64,000 bases of DNA from Rhytidiadelphus loreus (GCA_947034895.1 OX344765.1:5895001-5959000), one strand, 5' to 3'. Counted from the stretch's first letter, positions 50,397 to 62,743 are shown. A program made the numbers and translations. Notes: generated by a model not told the origin, from the letters alone.

Positions 50397-50908
50397 GAGA
50401 TTTGAGGGCAAAAGAAGATTGTGAGTTCCCCTCGGAGTTCCCAAGCATTCTCAAATAGTAGGGAACATTAGAAATTCTACTACAACAACAATCTAACATG
50501 TCTAAGATCGTGCTATGATAGATAATATTAATTAATTAATATTTTTAAAATATTTTTAAAATTAAATTAAATTAAATAATTTTTATTTTTAATTAAATTA
50601 AATAATTTTTATTTTTAATTAAATTAAATAATTTTTATTTTTAATTAAATTAAATAATTTTTATTTTTAATTAAATTAAATAATTTTTATTTTTAATTAA
50701 ATTAAATAATTTTTATTTTTAATTAAATTAAATAATTTTTATTTTTAATTAAATTAAATAATTTTTATTTTTAATTAAATTAAATAATTTTTATTTTTAA
50801 TTAAATTAAATAATTTTTATTTTTAATTAATTATTTATTTATTATATTCTAACTAGTTCCTAAGGCGGGGAACAAGCATGAAACAACCCTCTTTTGCCTT
50901 CAAATCTC
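50397..50908. mobile_element. inverted-repeat element enclosing a minisatellite
   Basis: GAGATTTGAGGGCAAAAGA at 50397–50415 pairs with its near-inverse at 50890–50908, and GTTCCC/GGGGAAC blocks follow inward. The core is the 26-bp array. Target duplication not identified. Confidence 0.6.
50565..50825. repeat. 26-bp minisatellite, about 10 near-identical copies
   Basis: A unit of only A and T (AATTAAATTAAATAATTTTT then ATTTTT) repeats without visible change. Homogeneity implies recent expansion. There are no spacers, so this is not a CRISPR. Confidence 0.95.
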
Positions 50909-51119
50909 ATTTGCTGCATTACAAGGAATGAAGAAGTGCAATGGGGAAGTGAACAAACTGATCATTATAAACAATTGTAAGAATGTTGAAAATTGTCCAA
51001 GAGTATTGTATATAAAATATCAGTGATGATCATTTATATTGATACAAATGTTGTCAAATGTGTTCAAAGTTAAAAGAAAATAACTTATTAGATCATAAAA
51101 GTGAATTTTGAGCAAATGT

Positions 51120-51559
51120 AAAGCCCGGTTTACATCCAATCTAGGGATGAGGGGCCTAAACTTTTGAAGGTTTTGATTGGCTGAAATTAAAAAATCCTTA
51201 AAAATGGTTTAACGTCATAAAATGAGAAGTCATCAATCTCCCAACAGACTCAATGACATGGAACACCTTTTTTTATGTGGCAATAAAAATCTTTAAGTTT
51301 TGAGTCTTTGGAATTATAATTAGACCCATATAAAGGAAGTAGATCTAATTAAATTTATGGGGGTACTTGCTAAAAAATGTTATTTCTAATAAATAAATAA
51401 ATAATAATTTTTGCCATTTCATGTCCCTCATGGTGGTTTACACCAATCCAAATTTCATTACATCTAAAAGGAGTACTTTTCAATGACAAATGAAGGGGCT
51501 TGGAGAGTGTGACTTTTCAAATTTTTGGCCCCTCTCATTTATAGTGTAAACCGGGCTTT
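51120..51559. mobile_element. MITE with 15-bp perfect terminal repeats
   Basis: AAAGCCCGGTTTACA at 51120–51134 and its exact inverse at 51545–51559. Pairing continues inward (ATGAGGGGCC with GGCCCCTCTCAT). Target duplication unclear (CAAATGT- versus CAAAATA-). Confidence 0.75.
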
Positions 51560-52107
51560 CAAAATATAATTTGATGAAGAAAAATAAAAATATATAATTA
51601 ATTGATAATTTAGTTTTAAATAAGTAAATCAAACAATGAGACTAGACATCAAATGATTACGGAGTATTTTGTAACATCAATATTGAAAAAAGCTACAAAT
51701 TTGCATTGAAACTTGAGCAAATTAATTTGTGTTCTTATGACAATTGTCAATGGACAAATAGTTACTTGTTGATTGCCAATGGATAATTACTAAACATATG
51801 AAAGGCTATTGCCATGAGGAATACACTTTAAAAAAATGATTGTTACATAGCTTTGAGGAATATTAAAAAATATTATTATTCCACTTCCAAATATAGATCC
51901 ATGAGTCCATAAATAGACTAATGTAGTGGGAGATACATATATGAGAAAGATGCAATGGGATAAATGTGTTAATTTTATCCTTTCAATTTACATTGAATAC
52001 TTTAATTTCAAATCAAATGAACTTTTTTTTTGCCTTATATTAGATCTCAACTATATCCTTAATATAATCAAATTGATCTTTCTTAAAAAGAACATTATCA
52101 CTATTGT

Positions 52108-52261
52108 TGTTGGAATCAGCCACTAATCTTTATTAGTGGAGTGAGGGAGTTAACACTATTTATCTCATAAGCTGAATGAACTAAGTCTAAGACTACAGGT
52201 TGACCAAGATGAATGTCATCTAGAGCTGGAAACCCTAATACTGGTCTTGTTGTTTCCAACA
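52108..52261 (-). mobile_element. probable 3' LTR of the copia remnant
   Basis: 154 bp with ends TGTTGGAA…TTCCAACA. On the minus strand it directly follows GAGGAGGGG (52262–52270), a polypurine-tract-like run. The 5' LTR is absent, so the call rests on end structure and position downstream of pol. Confidence 0.7.
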
Positions 52262-52336
52262 CCCCTCCTCAATGGAGAGCCAAGGATTTCTGGTGTTGTT
52301 CCTCTTTTTGCTTGAGTTGAGTTTTGGAGACTTTGA

Positions 52337-52756
52337 TTGTTGAAGAAGAGTGTCTGCGGTGCTTCTCTTGTTAGCCTGACTGATTTGTTGTTGTGGTTGA
52401 TTTGTGTTCTTGTGTCGCAATTCGTCAATTGTCTTGTAGGTGTCGTGGACGCGTTTTTTGATGGACAGGCCGATGAAGTTGGCAAGTGTCCCATTTTTGA
52501 GAGCAGTGAGGTGTTGAAGAGGCCAACCATTCTCAATGAACACCCGAAGGATATGTTCTCTTGTGGTGAAATGAACGATGGTTGTCGTAACAACGGAGCG
52601 GTATGTCATAAGTTTTATACTGTTTGTCGAGGGCGCACTCCTAGGCTCTACTTCTTTTGGGAGGATTGTTCTCGTGAGGTGACAAGGTACCATGGTGCAG
52701 AATACAAGAGTTTCAATACTTTGCATGAGGCAAAAGATTACCTCTTTAAACCCTAG
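52337..52756 (+). CDS. ORF with RNase H1 N-terminal/viroplasmin-like domain, antisense to a copia element
   Basis: An open frame of 139 codons after a TGA at 52334; the first in-frame ATG is at 52553, giving 67 residues to the TAG at 52754. Its C-terminal 45 residues carry the pattern of the RNase H1 hybrid-binding domain (PF01693 type): FYTVCRGRTPRLYFFWEDC, then V-x-x-YHGAEYKSF and a closing EAKDYLF. This domain binds RNA–DNA hybrids in RNase H1 and occurs in caulimovirus P6. It lies between the RNase H remnant and the 3' LTR of the copia element, on the opposite strand, with no stop across the domain. Just past it GGAGATGCTCTAAG resembles a MITE end, so it may be a captured gene fragment. 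Confidence 0.6.
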   Translation: MLKKSVCGASLVSLTDLLLWLICVLVSQFVNCLVGVVDAFFDGQADEVGKCPIFESSEVLKRPTILNEHPKDMFSCGEMNDGCRNNGAVCHKFYTVCRGRTPRLYFFWEDCSREVTRYHGAEYKSFNTLHEAKDYLFKP

Positions 52757-52794
52757 TTTGGAGATGCTCTAAGTTTGATTTTATTAGAGAAGAG

Positions 52795-53888
52795 AGACTT
52801 CTTAGGCTATCTTGAAGCTGTCTAGGCCACGTATACCTAGAATAGATCTATGCTCGTGGAATTTTATTTTCCTCAACAGTTTTGTAAGAGCATCGTCCAG
52901 CTGATGTTTTGTATCAATATACTGTAACCAAATTTCCCCCGAAGACTCTTTCTCGGATGAAATGATAATGTATTTCGATGTGCTTTGAACGAGTATGGAA
53001 AACTGGATTGTGTGCCAGTTTCATGGCACTTTGATTGTCACAATGAATAGTAATGCTAGGGTGTTGTCTTAGAGAAGATACCTGTAGGTTGTTTGTTGAG
53101 TGTGTGGGAGGTCGAGGCTGGAGTTCGGCGAGAAGGTAGTGGAGCTAGACGGCCTCCTAGGTGCCATCGCTCAAGGCTCGATATTCAGATTTCGTCAAAG
53201 ATCTGGAGACTGTTAATTGACGTTTTGATTGCCAAGTGCTTGGGCCTCCAGCCAAGGTGAAAATATAGGCGCCCATGGAACGACGAGTTTTCAAGCAAGA
53301 GCCCTAGTCGTCGTCAGTACAGCCAGAAATTGTTACAGGAGCTCCAACAGTGTATAAGATCCCAGAGTCAATGGTTCCTTGCAAGTATCGGAAGACATGT
53401 TTGGCAGCTTCGAGGTGGGCGCGTTGAGGATTCACCGTGTAACTACTTAAGCAGCTCACAACGTACGCAATATCAAGCCGTGTGACTGTCAGAAAGATGA
53501 GTTTGCCAATCAATTTGCAGTAGTATGTTGAATCTATGTAGGGAAAATCCATATTGGATACTAAAACTTGGCCTTCGGGGAATGGTGCTAATGCTGGCTT
53601 ACAATATGTCATTCCAAACTTAATAAGGATGGACTTCGTGTAATCACGTTGATGTAAGAAGATCCTGAGCATAACAGTCTCAAAACAAATGCCTAAGTAT
53701 CGCTTGACCTTCTCAAGGTTTGTCATCTTGATTTCGCTATGCATAAATGCTTTGAGCCACGAGATGAGGTGGTTGGATCTGCATGTGATAAATAAGTTGT
53801 CCACGTAGAGAAGTAGGATAATCGTTTCGCCTTCCTTATGCATATAGTACATGTTACTATCAAAGTTGTTGGGGGTGAGGCCAACACG
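52795..53888 (-). pseudogene. Ty1/copia reverse transcriptase–RNase H remnant
   Basis: The minus strand reads the 3' half of a copia pol: MYYMHKEGETIILLLYVDN near the start of the open part, then RYLGICFE, a YCKLIGKLIFLTVTRLDIAY block, and RNase H motifs ([48 protein letters not shown]). The usual YVDD catalytic motif is YVDN. Stop codons interrupt RNase H (for example TAG where Trp follows the CTDDD stretch). The 5' part, with gag, integrase and the N-terminal RT, is missing beyond about 53888. Dead and 5'-truncated. Confidence 0.9.
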
Positions 53889-54352
53889 TATTATGCAATA
53901 GTACTATAGTAAAAGACTATAGTTATTTGCATGTATTCCATCTATAACCTCTAAACACATCCATTGGCTATTATCATCTTCATATCAATTGCCATACAAT
54001 AAATAGACTTGGTCAATTACTTCACTCAAATCATGGCCATAATCAATATTTCCATACTTCAAAAAAAAATTGTCTCACTATAGTAAACCACTTCACACAA
54101 ATCATAGCTCATGCACTTAAACACTTTGAGTTTACCTAAAATATTACTACTCTATTATCATTGCTTTTTGCATATGACTTTCAATACATCTAATAAGCCT
54201 ATGTGTAGTTTGTATTATTCTCATAATTGACCATAGCCTAAAACTTAAGCAATATTAACACACATACAAACATTAACATTTTTTGTACACAAAATTGATT
54301 ATAGCCTACAACTTTATATTAACTTTCAATAATTGCCAAGGTTACTAGCCAT

Positions 54353-54551
54353 GCCACATTTAACTACTTCTGGACTATTCAACGAGTTTTGAACTAAACA
54401 TCTAGAGATCCCCCGATGTTTGTATAGATCTCCCAATGTTTTGCATAGATCTCCCGATGTTTTAGATTATCTCTTGATGACCATTTTTTTTTCTCCCGAT
54501 GACCATTATTAATTATGGATGTTCAAAAGTCCAAAAGTAGTTAAATGTGGC
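54353..54551. repeat. inverted repeat with a short tandem array inside
   Basis: GCCACATTTAACTACTTCTGG… (54353–54375) and its inverse at 54529–54551 agree at 22 of 23 bases. Between them ATAGATCTCCCRATGTTT-type units repeat about every 27 bp (54404–54480). Confidence 0.7.
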
Positions 54552-55074
54552 ATTTGGCACTTTGAACAATTAACACTACAAACTCATCACCTACAAGTTG
54601 AAGACACTAACATAAAACATAGTCAACCACAATCTTCCCAATTGGGTAGAACATTCAAACTATATAAATCACAAGAAAAAAAAACTGAACACAAGAAAAT
54701 GAAGCACACAAAGAAATTTCACAAATAAAATACTGAGTTGCATACATTGAAAAGTATTGTCCATATTACATAAAACCAAAGGGCATATTTTGATAAGTGA
54801 AAGTTCTCTATGGAGTAGTGAAAGTGGTCTTGAGAACATCTCGAGGATAAGTACCAATTTGTTAGTACCTTGTGTACCCATCACAAAAGTTGTAAAACTC
54901 ATTTTTAGAATCCTCATAAAAAAAATCTCATTATAAAAGGTATGGGAGAATGTTCTAGACTTATTGGATTTTAATAGTTTCTTTTAAAACCATGCATATT
55001 GCTAAATGACAATTGTAATCGGTCTTGAATGTGTTTCCAAGTTCTAATTTTGAACTTCTTGATATTAATGAAAC

Positions 55075-55125
55075 AAATTTGTTTGCCCGTTTATTTAGTC
55101 AAATCTAAAACGGGCAAACAAATTT
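55075..55125. repeat. perfect 18-bp hairpin
   Basis: AAATTTGTTTGCCCGTTT (55075–55092) with its exact inverse at 55108–55125 and a 15-nt loop. Confidence 0.9.
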
Positions 55126-57025
55126 AACTGCCCACTGCAAAATGAGCCTGAAATTTCAGATCGACCATATATGGTCAATCAGGCAGATAGGGGTTAATTT
55201 CTTTGACTTGCTCCTTGGTAAGATCATAGAGATCCAATTTGCACTTGAAATTCCAGGTGAGTCTTCTTTGGACCCTTTTGTTTGCAGTTTCTTTCACCTT
55301 AACCTCTATCAAGGTTGCTTTGGGATTTTCGAGGTTAAACATTAGAAACACAATTAGGAATTGGAGAGACCCTCTAGGATACATTCCTAGCATAGGATGT
55401 AGAAAAGGAGGGCGTTATCAAGCACCATATGTTGGTATGCTTCCATAAAACAAAAGTGGATTTGTGTTTAAATTTTAGGAACATACATTTTGGAAAATCA
55501 GGGATTCTAAGTCTGAAGGGAAGTTGAGTCAAGTTTGAAGTTATAGGACTCTCCATGTCTTCACTCTATTAAATCTGGTTTCATAAAGTAGAAAGAATGT
55601 GAAAAAAGATCATATATCATTAGCTCATACATTCTATAGAAGTATCCATTGAACTATGTATATTCACAAAAATCACATTGAAGAGTGTCATATGGCAAAC
55701 AAAAGGAATTTATTAAATACAATGTTGCTAATTTAGAATATTGATCAAACACTATTAATACTGCATTACAAAGCAAGGGTTTGGGTTGAAATTGACTTAC
55801 AAATGACTTGCTTCAAGAGTTGTTCTTGTGTGTCCACAAAAATCTTCCACCTAGTGGCAAATAGCCATACCCACCTTTGCTTAACAAAATTGAACAAAAC
55901 CTAACCCGTCATATTACAAACAATGTTGTAGATGAATGAAATGGAAGTGTTTCAAAGCTCCAACGCTCCAACTGTTTAAATAGGAATGCCAACAACGTCT
56001 TCCCATTGAGTTTTATAAGAATCCAAAATCCTTTAGAAGAAGTGCCATATTGCAAGCACCTTCCAGCCAAAAACCTTTGAATGAATTTTGTTGCCTAATC
56101 GCAGGATACATTAGCTGCTTTATCATCCATGGGGTATTTGCAAGAAACACTAGTACTTAATTATGTCATGCATAGTATGATGGATTTGTCATCCACTATT
56201 AATAACTTTGAAACATGAACCTAATGAACTTGAATTTTGTATTTGAGATGGATGTTTCTATTGTAATCATATGCCTTATTTTTCAAAAAAAAAAAAAATC
56301 ATTTTATACTTAAAAATATATTTTGCTAATTTATTACACTTTTAGAGAAAGGATTTTTATTACTATCAAGTACCCAAAATTAATGATTTAGAGCTGAAAT
56401 TTTTGTAGTCTATTTCTACAGCAAAGGGGCATGTCCCTACCAAGGAGCATCTACAAATAGATCATTACATGTCTTCCATGTTCATGCAAATAGGGCTCTC
56501 ATTGGCCCGCACACTTCTAAACATTGAAGATGGTTTTAAGCTCATTCTTTTGGTGAAATCTCTTCACCATCAAGTCTTCACAAATGACCAATTTCTAATT
56601 TTTTTGTAAATTATTTTTTCTATTTTTTACAAATTAAAACATTGAAGTACCTATTTTCTTGATAGTTTTCATTTTTCTAGTTTTCATACTTAGAAAAAAT
56701 TTCTATGCTTTTCCTTTTGAAAATACCATCTTCTTAAAATTGTATACATTGGGTCATACTTCTTAAAATATGTTTTTTCATTTTAAAGACTACTAGAAAA
56801 AAAGCATGAAAACACACAAAATGGCAAAAAAAACTAGCCAATCATTCTTGCAATCACCCCATGTGCTTGTGTCTTTAGTGTAAAATCCTACTTGCATACA
56901 CAACCAATCACAATAAAGAAATATACTAGTCTTGCCATTGGTCTTCCTACCTCTCATTTAAAGCAACTCTAAATTGTTCCCATTTGCTAATTTATGGATT
57001 GTGAAGCAAATGGTCCTATTACAAC
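55126..57025. other. AT-rich intergenic DNA, nothing recognised
   Basis: No supported gene or complete element. Confidence 0.45.
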
Positions 57026-57029
57026 TTAA

Positions 57030-57227
57030 CCCTTGAACAACACCGTGAATGTTTATTGTTGATGGATGACAAGGAATCCTTCTATGTAGGATAGAAAAGT
57101 ACAAGTTCTTCCTTCAAAGTCTTACACAATAGTTTGACTTCCAATTCTAATAAGTGGGCTTGGATTTTTTGAAGCAAATGATTCACACGGCACCAAAATG
57201 GATGAATTCCAACTTGTCCTTTAAGAG
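57030..57227. mobile_element. small TTAA-flanked MITE (copy T8)
   Basis: TTAA at 57026–57029 and 57228–57231. The inverted right end CTCTTAAAGGACAAG matches the family and the interior matches T2 (10040–10253). The left end CCCTTGAACAACACC is diverged. Confidence 0.6.
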
Positions 57228-57583
57228 TTAAGGAATAAGATAAATGGCATAAAATGTGGCTTCATTTGCACTATTGTCCCCATTGTTAGAAGTTATGCTT
57301 GTCTCCCAGAAAGAATTTGACTAAAGTAGTATGTTGTGAAACAATTCATTGACCTTAAACGGTTAGAATATATATGTTCTTGTCATTTAAAGGCATAAAT
57401 GTAGCTCTAGAATACATGTCTTACTTCTCAAAATTCAAAAAACAAGGCACATACTAAAGAATTACATTTCTCTTTGATAGTGGGCAAAAAAGGCACATTC
57501 TAACCATTTAAGGTCAATAAACCATTTCATAACATGCTACCTTAATTCCTAAAGTTCCACGTATCCAAAAATGGTTGTGTATT

Positions 57584-58345
57584 GGTCAACTTTGATTGTA
57601 ACTTTCAATATAATCATTTTTGATATTTGATTTAAGCTAAGAAAATGAAGCTTGACAAGATCTCTTTCTACTTCATCTTCAAATTTTGAAAAAATTGAAA
57701 AATTGAAAGAGTTATTGCAATTGCAAGCTCCATGTGTTAGAATCCAAATAACACGATATGTTGTGTTTTTCATTCATATTTTTTCCTTTTAAATTGAATT
57801 TTTAATTTAAATTACAAAATTATTCTTTCATTCTAACCTTCATTTATAGTAAAAATTCCAGATTATTCCAATATATTTTTTAAAATTGATATAATTTTAT
57901 TTTCACATTTAATTTTGAAAAATCACAATAATTTGATTTTTTTATCAATTTTTTTGAAAAAAACAATGTAAATATAAAACACATCCTTCCACTGGTAAAA
58001 TATATAATTTTTTAAAATATAAATTAAATTAAAATATAAATTTGTTTTAATGGCCGAATTTGACCTAAGTCTTTATTGTATTTGTTTAGGGTGTAAAAAA
58101 TAAAATAACCAATCGAATTTTTTTCCATAATAATCTACATTGCTACTTGTACCTCTTGAAAAAAATTCAAATTATTTGAATTGTTTTTTTATATTTTTAA
58201 TTATTTTTTGCAATGAAAATGATAACAATTATAATTTTTCACATAAGAAATTGAAACTTCTGACAATGATATACAATTATAGTTTCAAGTATTAAAATTA
58301 TAGTATTGATATTCAAATACAATCTAATAGGCTACATTCTAATAG
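57584..58345. repeat. left arm of a long inverted repeat
   Basis: Colinear with the reverse complement of 63063–63849 across its whole length. Shared blocks include CTTGACAAGATCTCTT, CCATGTGTTAGAATCC, GCTACTTGTACCTCT and GGCTACATT. By eye roughly four in five bases agree. Confidence 0.88.
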
Positions 58346-58971
58346 TTAAAAATGATGTTTGACCCGTTGACAATGGATCTTGTTGTCAAAAAATTAATCA
58401 TCTTTAGAGTATTTTAGTGAACTTGAAGTAAGAAAAGAGCAGAACTTTGTTGGAACTACCCAAATATATAATCTCTTCATATGGGACTCTATTTTCATGA
58501 GCCAGGGAGGATTGTCTACTTTATTACCCCTTGTGTTATTCATGGAGAAAACATCAGAATTTTATATTTTCCACTCATGATAAAATTTGAAAACTTTCAA
58601 TTCATATTTGCAATCACAAGCCCCAAATTAGCTAGGTGAGGTGAAGACATACAAAATTTACACAACACTAAATAGGAGGCAATTTTTACATTTATCCTTG
58701 GCTGGGGCAATAAAAGGGTCAATCCTCCCACACCATTTTCATAAGGCCTCACTTCCAATAATTTCCTGCCTATACTTTGCACAACCCAAGCCGCCTTGGA
58801 ATATTAGGGTACCTACATATAGCCTTGGAAACAATGTTATGGAAGTTTTTTTAATTTTACTAGGTGGTTTTCTCTAATTCCCAAATTGAACTGGCTTTTC
58901 AAGTACTTACTATGTTCAATTATTTTCTCTATTTTTCACCCAAAATATAATTTTTACAGACTTTTTTCCTC

Positions 58972-59432
58972 AGTACACAACTCCCGTATTATTCGGCCTT
59001 GATTATAATCACTTATAATGCATTTTAGTCCAATCTCAAGGGATATAATTTGTTTTAATGTAGAAAATTCTTGTAGCCCTTTCAACAAAGAATTTGAAAA
59101 TGTAATTACATGCATGAAATGAATTTTCTTTGAGAACAATGATAGCATTAAAAACCTAATTATATGAGGTTCCTTAATACATGTATCATGGGATAAACTA
59201 ACCAACTTTGCGAGATTCTTAATGAAAATTTAATTAAAAATAAATAAAACATTGAGGATGAATTTTAAGTTTAATTGGAGGGAACTTCTTGTATGAATTT
59301 TTTTAAACTATGTATAGGTGTTTCAATTCTTCAAATATATTGTGAGTTTTTTTTTCTAATATGTATGCAATCCATCTAAGCCGTTTTTATTAATGCCAAT
59401 GACCCCTTTGTATAATACAAGAGTTGCGTACT
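58972..59432. mobile_element. MITE inserted in a dispersed repeat
   Basis: AGTACACAACTCCCGTATTAT at the left pairs with the inverse of AGTACGCAACTCTTGTATTAT at the right. The surrounding repeat is continuous at 42808–43003. GACTTTTT occurs on both sides near the ends and may be the target duplication. Confidence 0.65.
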
Positions 59433-60629
59433 TGGGACTTTTTCATTGTTTCTTTTGCCAATGTTTTCAAATTGCAATGGGTTTTTATCCCAATTCCACT
59501 TGCTAACTTTGAACTAGCCACCGGTTCTTCCCAAACATAACATGGAAACTCTTGAAAACATAAAACTTAGTTTCAATTGATACTCCATTTACAAAGACTG
59601 GGAGTGAAGAAATTGACCAAGAGATCAGACGCAACATTGATCGATCACTTTTAACCTAAGTTATCACAGATTGTAAGCAAAGTTGGATTTGCAAGTTGGT
59701 AATAGTCTGGCTTCATTCCTAAACCACTTTGCCATCACGTTGACAGCCAAACTTCAATTCCATTGACGAGACACCCACGCACAATGTCTGGCTATTCAAA
59801 AGAGCTTCGATTCAACTTGATCGAGGTGCATATAAGTTAATTGCCATATTCTTGCTCTGTAGCATTTACTTCACCTGATCATGACTTAACTTACATCTCC
59901 TCGTGTTGACATAATTCTCTCTGTAGTGATGGGCAGTGGGCTATCAACTGTCCAATCCAATTATGGAGAGACATTAGTGTTTTGTCCTCCACAATCTTGA
60001 ATCGATGAGTATTTTCAGTGCTTGCCTCCTACTGATGAGCAAATCCTCTGAACCCAATTTTTCTTATGGATGCTCGAAGCTTTCGTGGTGCGTTACAATC
60101 TTTGATCGAGGTCTAACTATTGAATAATAAAGCATGGATCATGCCTCGATTCATGGTTGATTTTGTAGAAGACTGATTTTTTCGTGATCTAAAACCGTCC
60201 CTTTTTGACGGAAGCTGTGTACTTTGAATTGTCATTAGCTTAAAATGACTACAACAAAGTTTACAACTCAGACTTGAATGTTTGATATCACGGTATCAGG
60301 CACATTTGTGACCTCTCAGCAGTTGCATTATCAATCTAATTATCACTCAAGGTAGTGCGTGCCATCTGCCCCGCCTTTCCACTTTCAAAGTGAACGTATG
60401 ACACAAGCAAACGCTTTCTGTCTTTGGCTCCTTAGATTCATCAACTACACTTTTTGATTCATCAACTGCAGGGGGATAAGGAGATTGCAAAGACACACAT
60501 GTACTATTTGTGATTTCTTGTAGAGTACTTTAAAATTAGGTAAGTATCTTCTTAGAGTTAGAGAAAAAAATAAAGGAAAATGTAGAAACCAGCATTGTAT
60601 TCAAGGAAGATCAAACATAGAATAACTGT

Positions 60630-60686
60630 GAGATTTCTCACTATTTTAGTTCAATAAGTAAGAGAACTAAAACAGTGAGGAATCTC
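60630..60686. repeat. 23-bp near-perfect hairpin, 11-nt loop
   Basis: GAGATTTCTCACTATTTTAG… (60630–60652) pairs with 60664–60686 at 21 of 23 positions. Confidence 0.85.
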
Positions 60687-62480
60687 AAGAAAATAGCTAA
60701 TTTGAGAATTTACTTTGGAAAAAACAGAGAAACAATTAGAAATTAGAAATTAAATTGGACCATGTGTGCGAAGTCTATGAAGATCATTAGGCACCAAGAC
60801 AACCGATGACTGTAAAAGCTTAGGGATGTTCTTCCCAAGCTGCACGTCTTCAAGAAGGAACAATCATCGGTGCATTTGACATTCTTACACGTGAAGTTGC
60901 AAAAGTCTCGTCGAAGATCATCAGGAACGCATCACATCGCTGTTCAACAGACTCTTGAAGATGCGAGTTAGCTAGGCGTGACAATTTTCTCAATGTCTGT
61001 CTGGTATGTGATGCCTGGGACCCAGTAGCGAATGCATGGATTTTGCACGTTTCCTAGATGTTTTTATCCAAGCTTTCATTTCTTCGATCTCGGACATCAA
61101 AAGAACACTGAAATTCCACAATTTTCAGCTGTCGCTTATGCAGGTTTCGAGAACGTTGGGACACTGAGTTTATTTCGGTTTAAGTTTATTTCGGTTCGGT
61201 CTTATTAAATGCATTGGACTTCTCTATTTCTCAGGAAAAATATAGTGGAAGCAATCAGCACGAGCAACTCCTTGTATAGGGCAATAGACGCCTTGAAAGA
61301 GAAGGAAAATTCTGAACGGGGAAGATAGCTTGAATTGTGTTACTTTCACGTTTTTGCTTTACCCATTTGTGCATTGGATTTAACTTACAAAAGGGACTCC
61401 ATCTGTATTTACACATCTGCTAGCTATGTGTAGGTGCTCATGGATTGTTGACTGGTAATCAATACAAGCTCATTGATAGGACTCACAACATGGTGATGCA
61501 ATTGGGGAATATTGAAAAGTTCGACTTAGACCATCCCGGCATCAACGATATGATGTGTGTGTGTGTGACCGTTCCTGCAGGTAGTATTAGTAATAATAAT
61601 AACAATATGCCGAGCCCGGGTGAACCTCCCATGATTTCGTGCCATCTCCTGCTTCGGTAGCTGGATGACGCCGTTCAAAATGATGAGGTACAGTCTAGCT
61701 TGTCGGTCAGGTTGTGTGTTCATTTCTAGTGCAAATTTCTTCTTTAAATGGATTGTGGATGGTGCACCCATATAATCATTCACAAGTTGATGACTTGATG
61801 CAGTTGCAACTCATTTGATAGATCTTGAGGACGAGAAACACATTTCTTTCCTATGTTTGGACAGCTCGTAAGATCTATGATTTCTAGGAAGGGTACTGTA
61901 CACTTTTACTCTGCTGGATTTCAGTTTCGTTAAAATGGCACCTTTCAGAATGGTATTTCAATACTTTGGCACTTTTCAGAACGGGTGTTCTGAACATCAT
62001 GTCTTCGATTTTAGACTTTTAAGTACACAAAAGTCACAATTTTGGCAGCGGAATTAACTGCCACTTCGACCAAATTGACGTTGTGGATACTATTGAATCG
62101 AAGATCCTACTATTAATAACGAAAATGATGTTTCATTCAATCATACTCTGGTTGGAATTCTGAGCAAGTAGTTTAATCAATATGATAAACAATAAGAGGT
62201 ACTTGGCAAAATATTCTATGGCTACAAAAGTCAAGATATCATGTTGTTTACGTTTCAAGCTAAGCAACTATGCCTTTCATATATTCATGATGTTGTATTA
62301 AGTTTTTCACCCTAGAATGGGTTTCATTCATATATTCATGATGTTGTGTATTACAGTACATTTTAAATAATTTCTTTGTACACACATCATTTGTCCCAAT
62401 TTCATCAAACTGGTTGAAAGGAAATTGTATTTTATAGATTAAAGCAATAGATACAATGGTTGATTGGAAAGTTAACGTAA

Positions 62481-62743
62481 GAGCATCCCCACCAATCTGT
62501 TTTGTATCCCTAAAAATTTAGGGAGAGGACCTCAGATAGGGATGGGGATACAGAAGCTTGCGTGTACCAGTCTCGAAACAAGATCTCTACCCCAAATTTT
62601 TAGAGAACTCGGTAAAAGTTGGGCCCAATTCTCTATATTCAAGCTCATATAGAGAACACGCGAGGTCTCATCCCTATAAAGTCAAGGTTGATTGGATTGA
62701 GGTCCCAAGTTTGGGGATAGAGAACACGTTGGTGGGGATGCTC
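62481..62743. mobile_element. Tourist-like MITE, TAA target duplication
   Basis: TAA at 62478–62480 and 62744–62746. Perfect GAGCATCCCCACCAA termini. TAA plus this end type fits PIF/Harbinger-derived Tourist elements. Confidence 0.85.

Noticed and set aside
50565..50825. CRISPR-like periodic array
   Set aside because: Units are contiguous with no spacers, and the context is a plant nucleus; it is a minisatellite.
52235..52726. 163-codon open frame on the minus strand beside the 3' LTR
   Set aside because: No domain is recognisable and its composition is Gln/Asn/Lys/Thr-rich. The opposite strand carries the domain-like frame, so this is probably its shadow, although it is in the element's sense direction.
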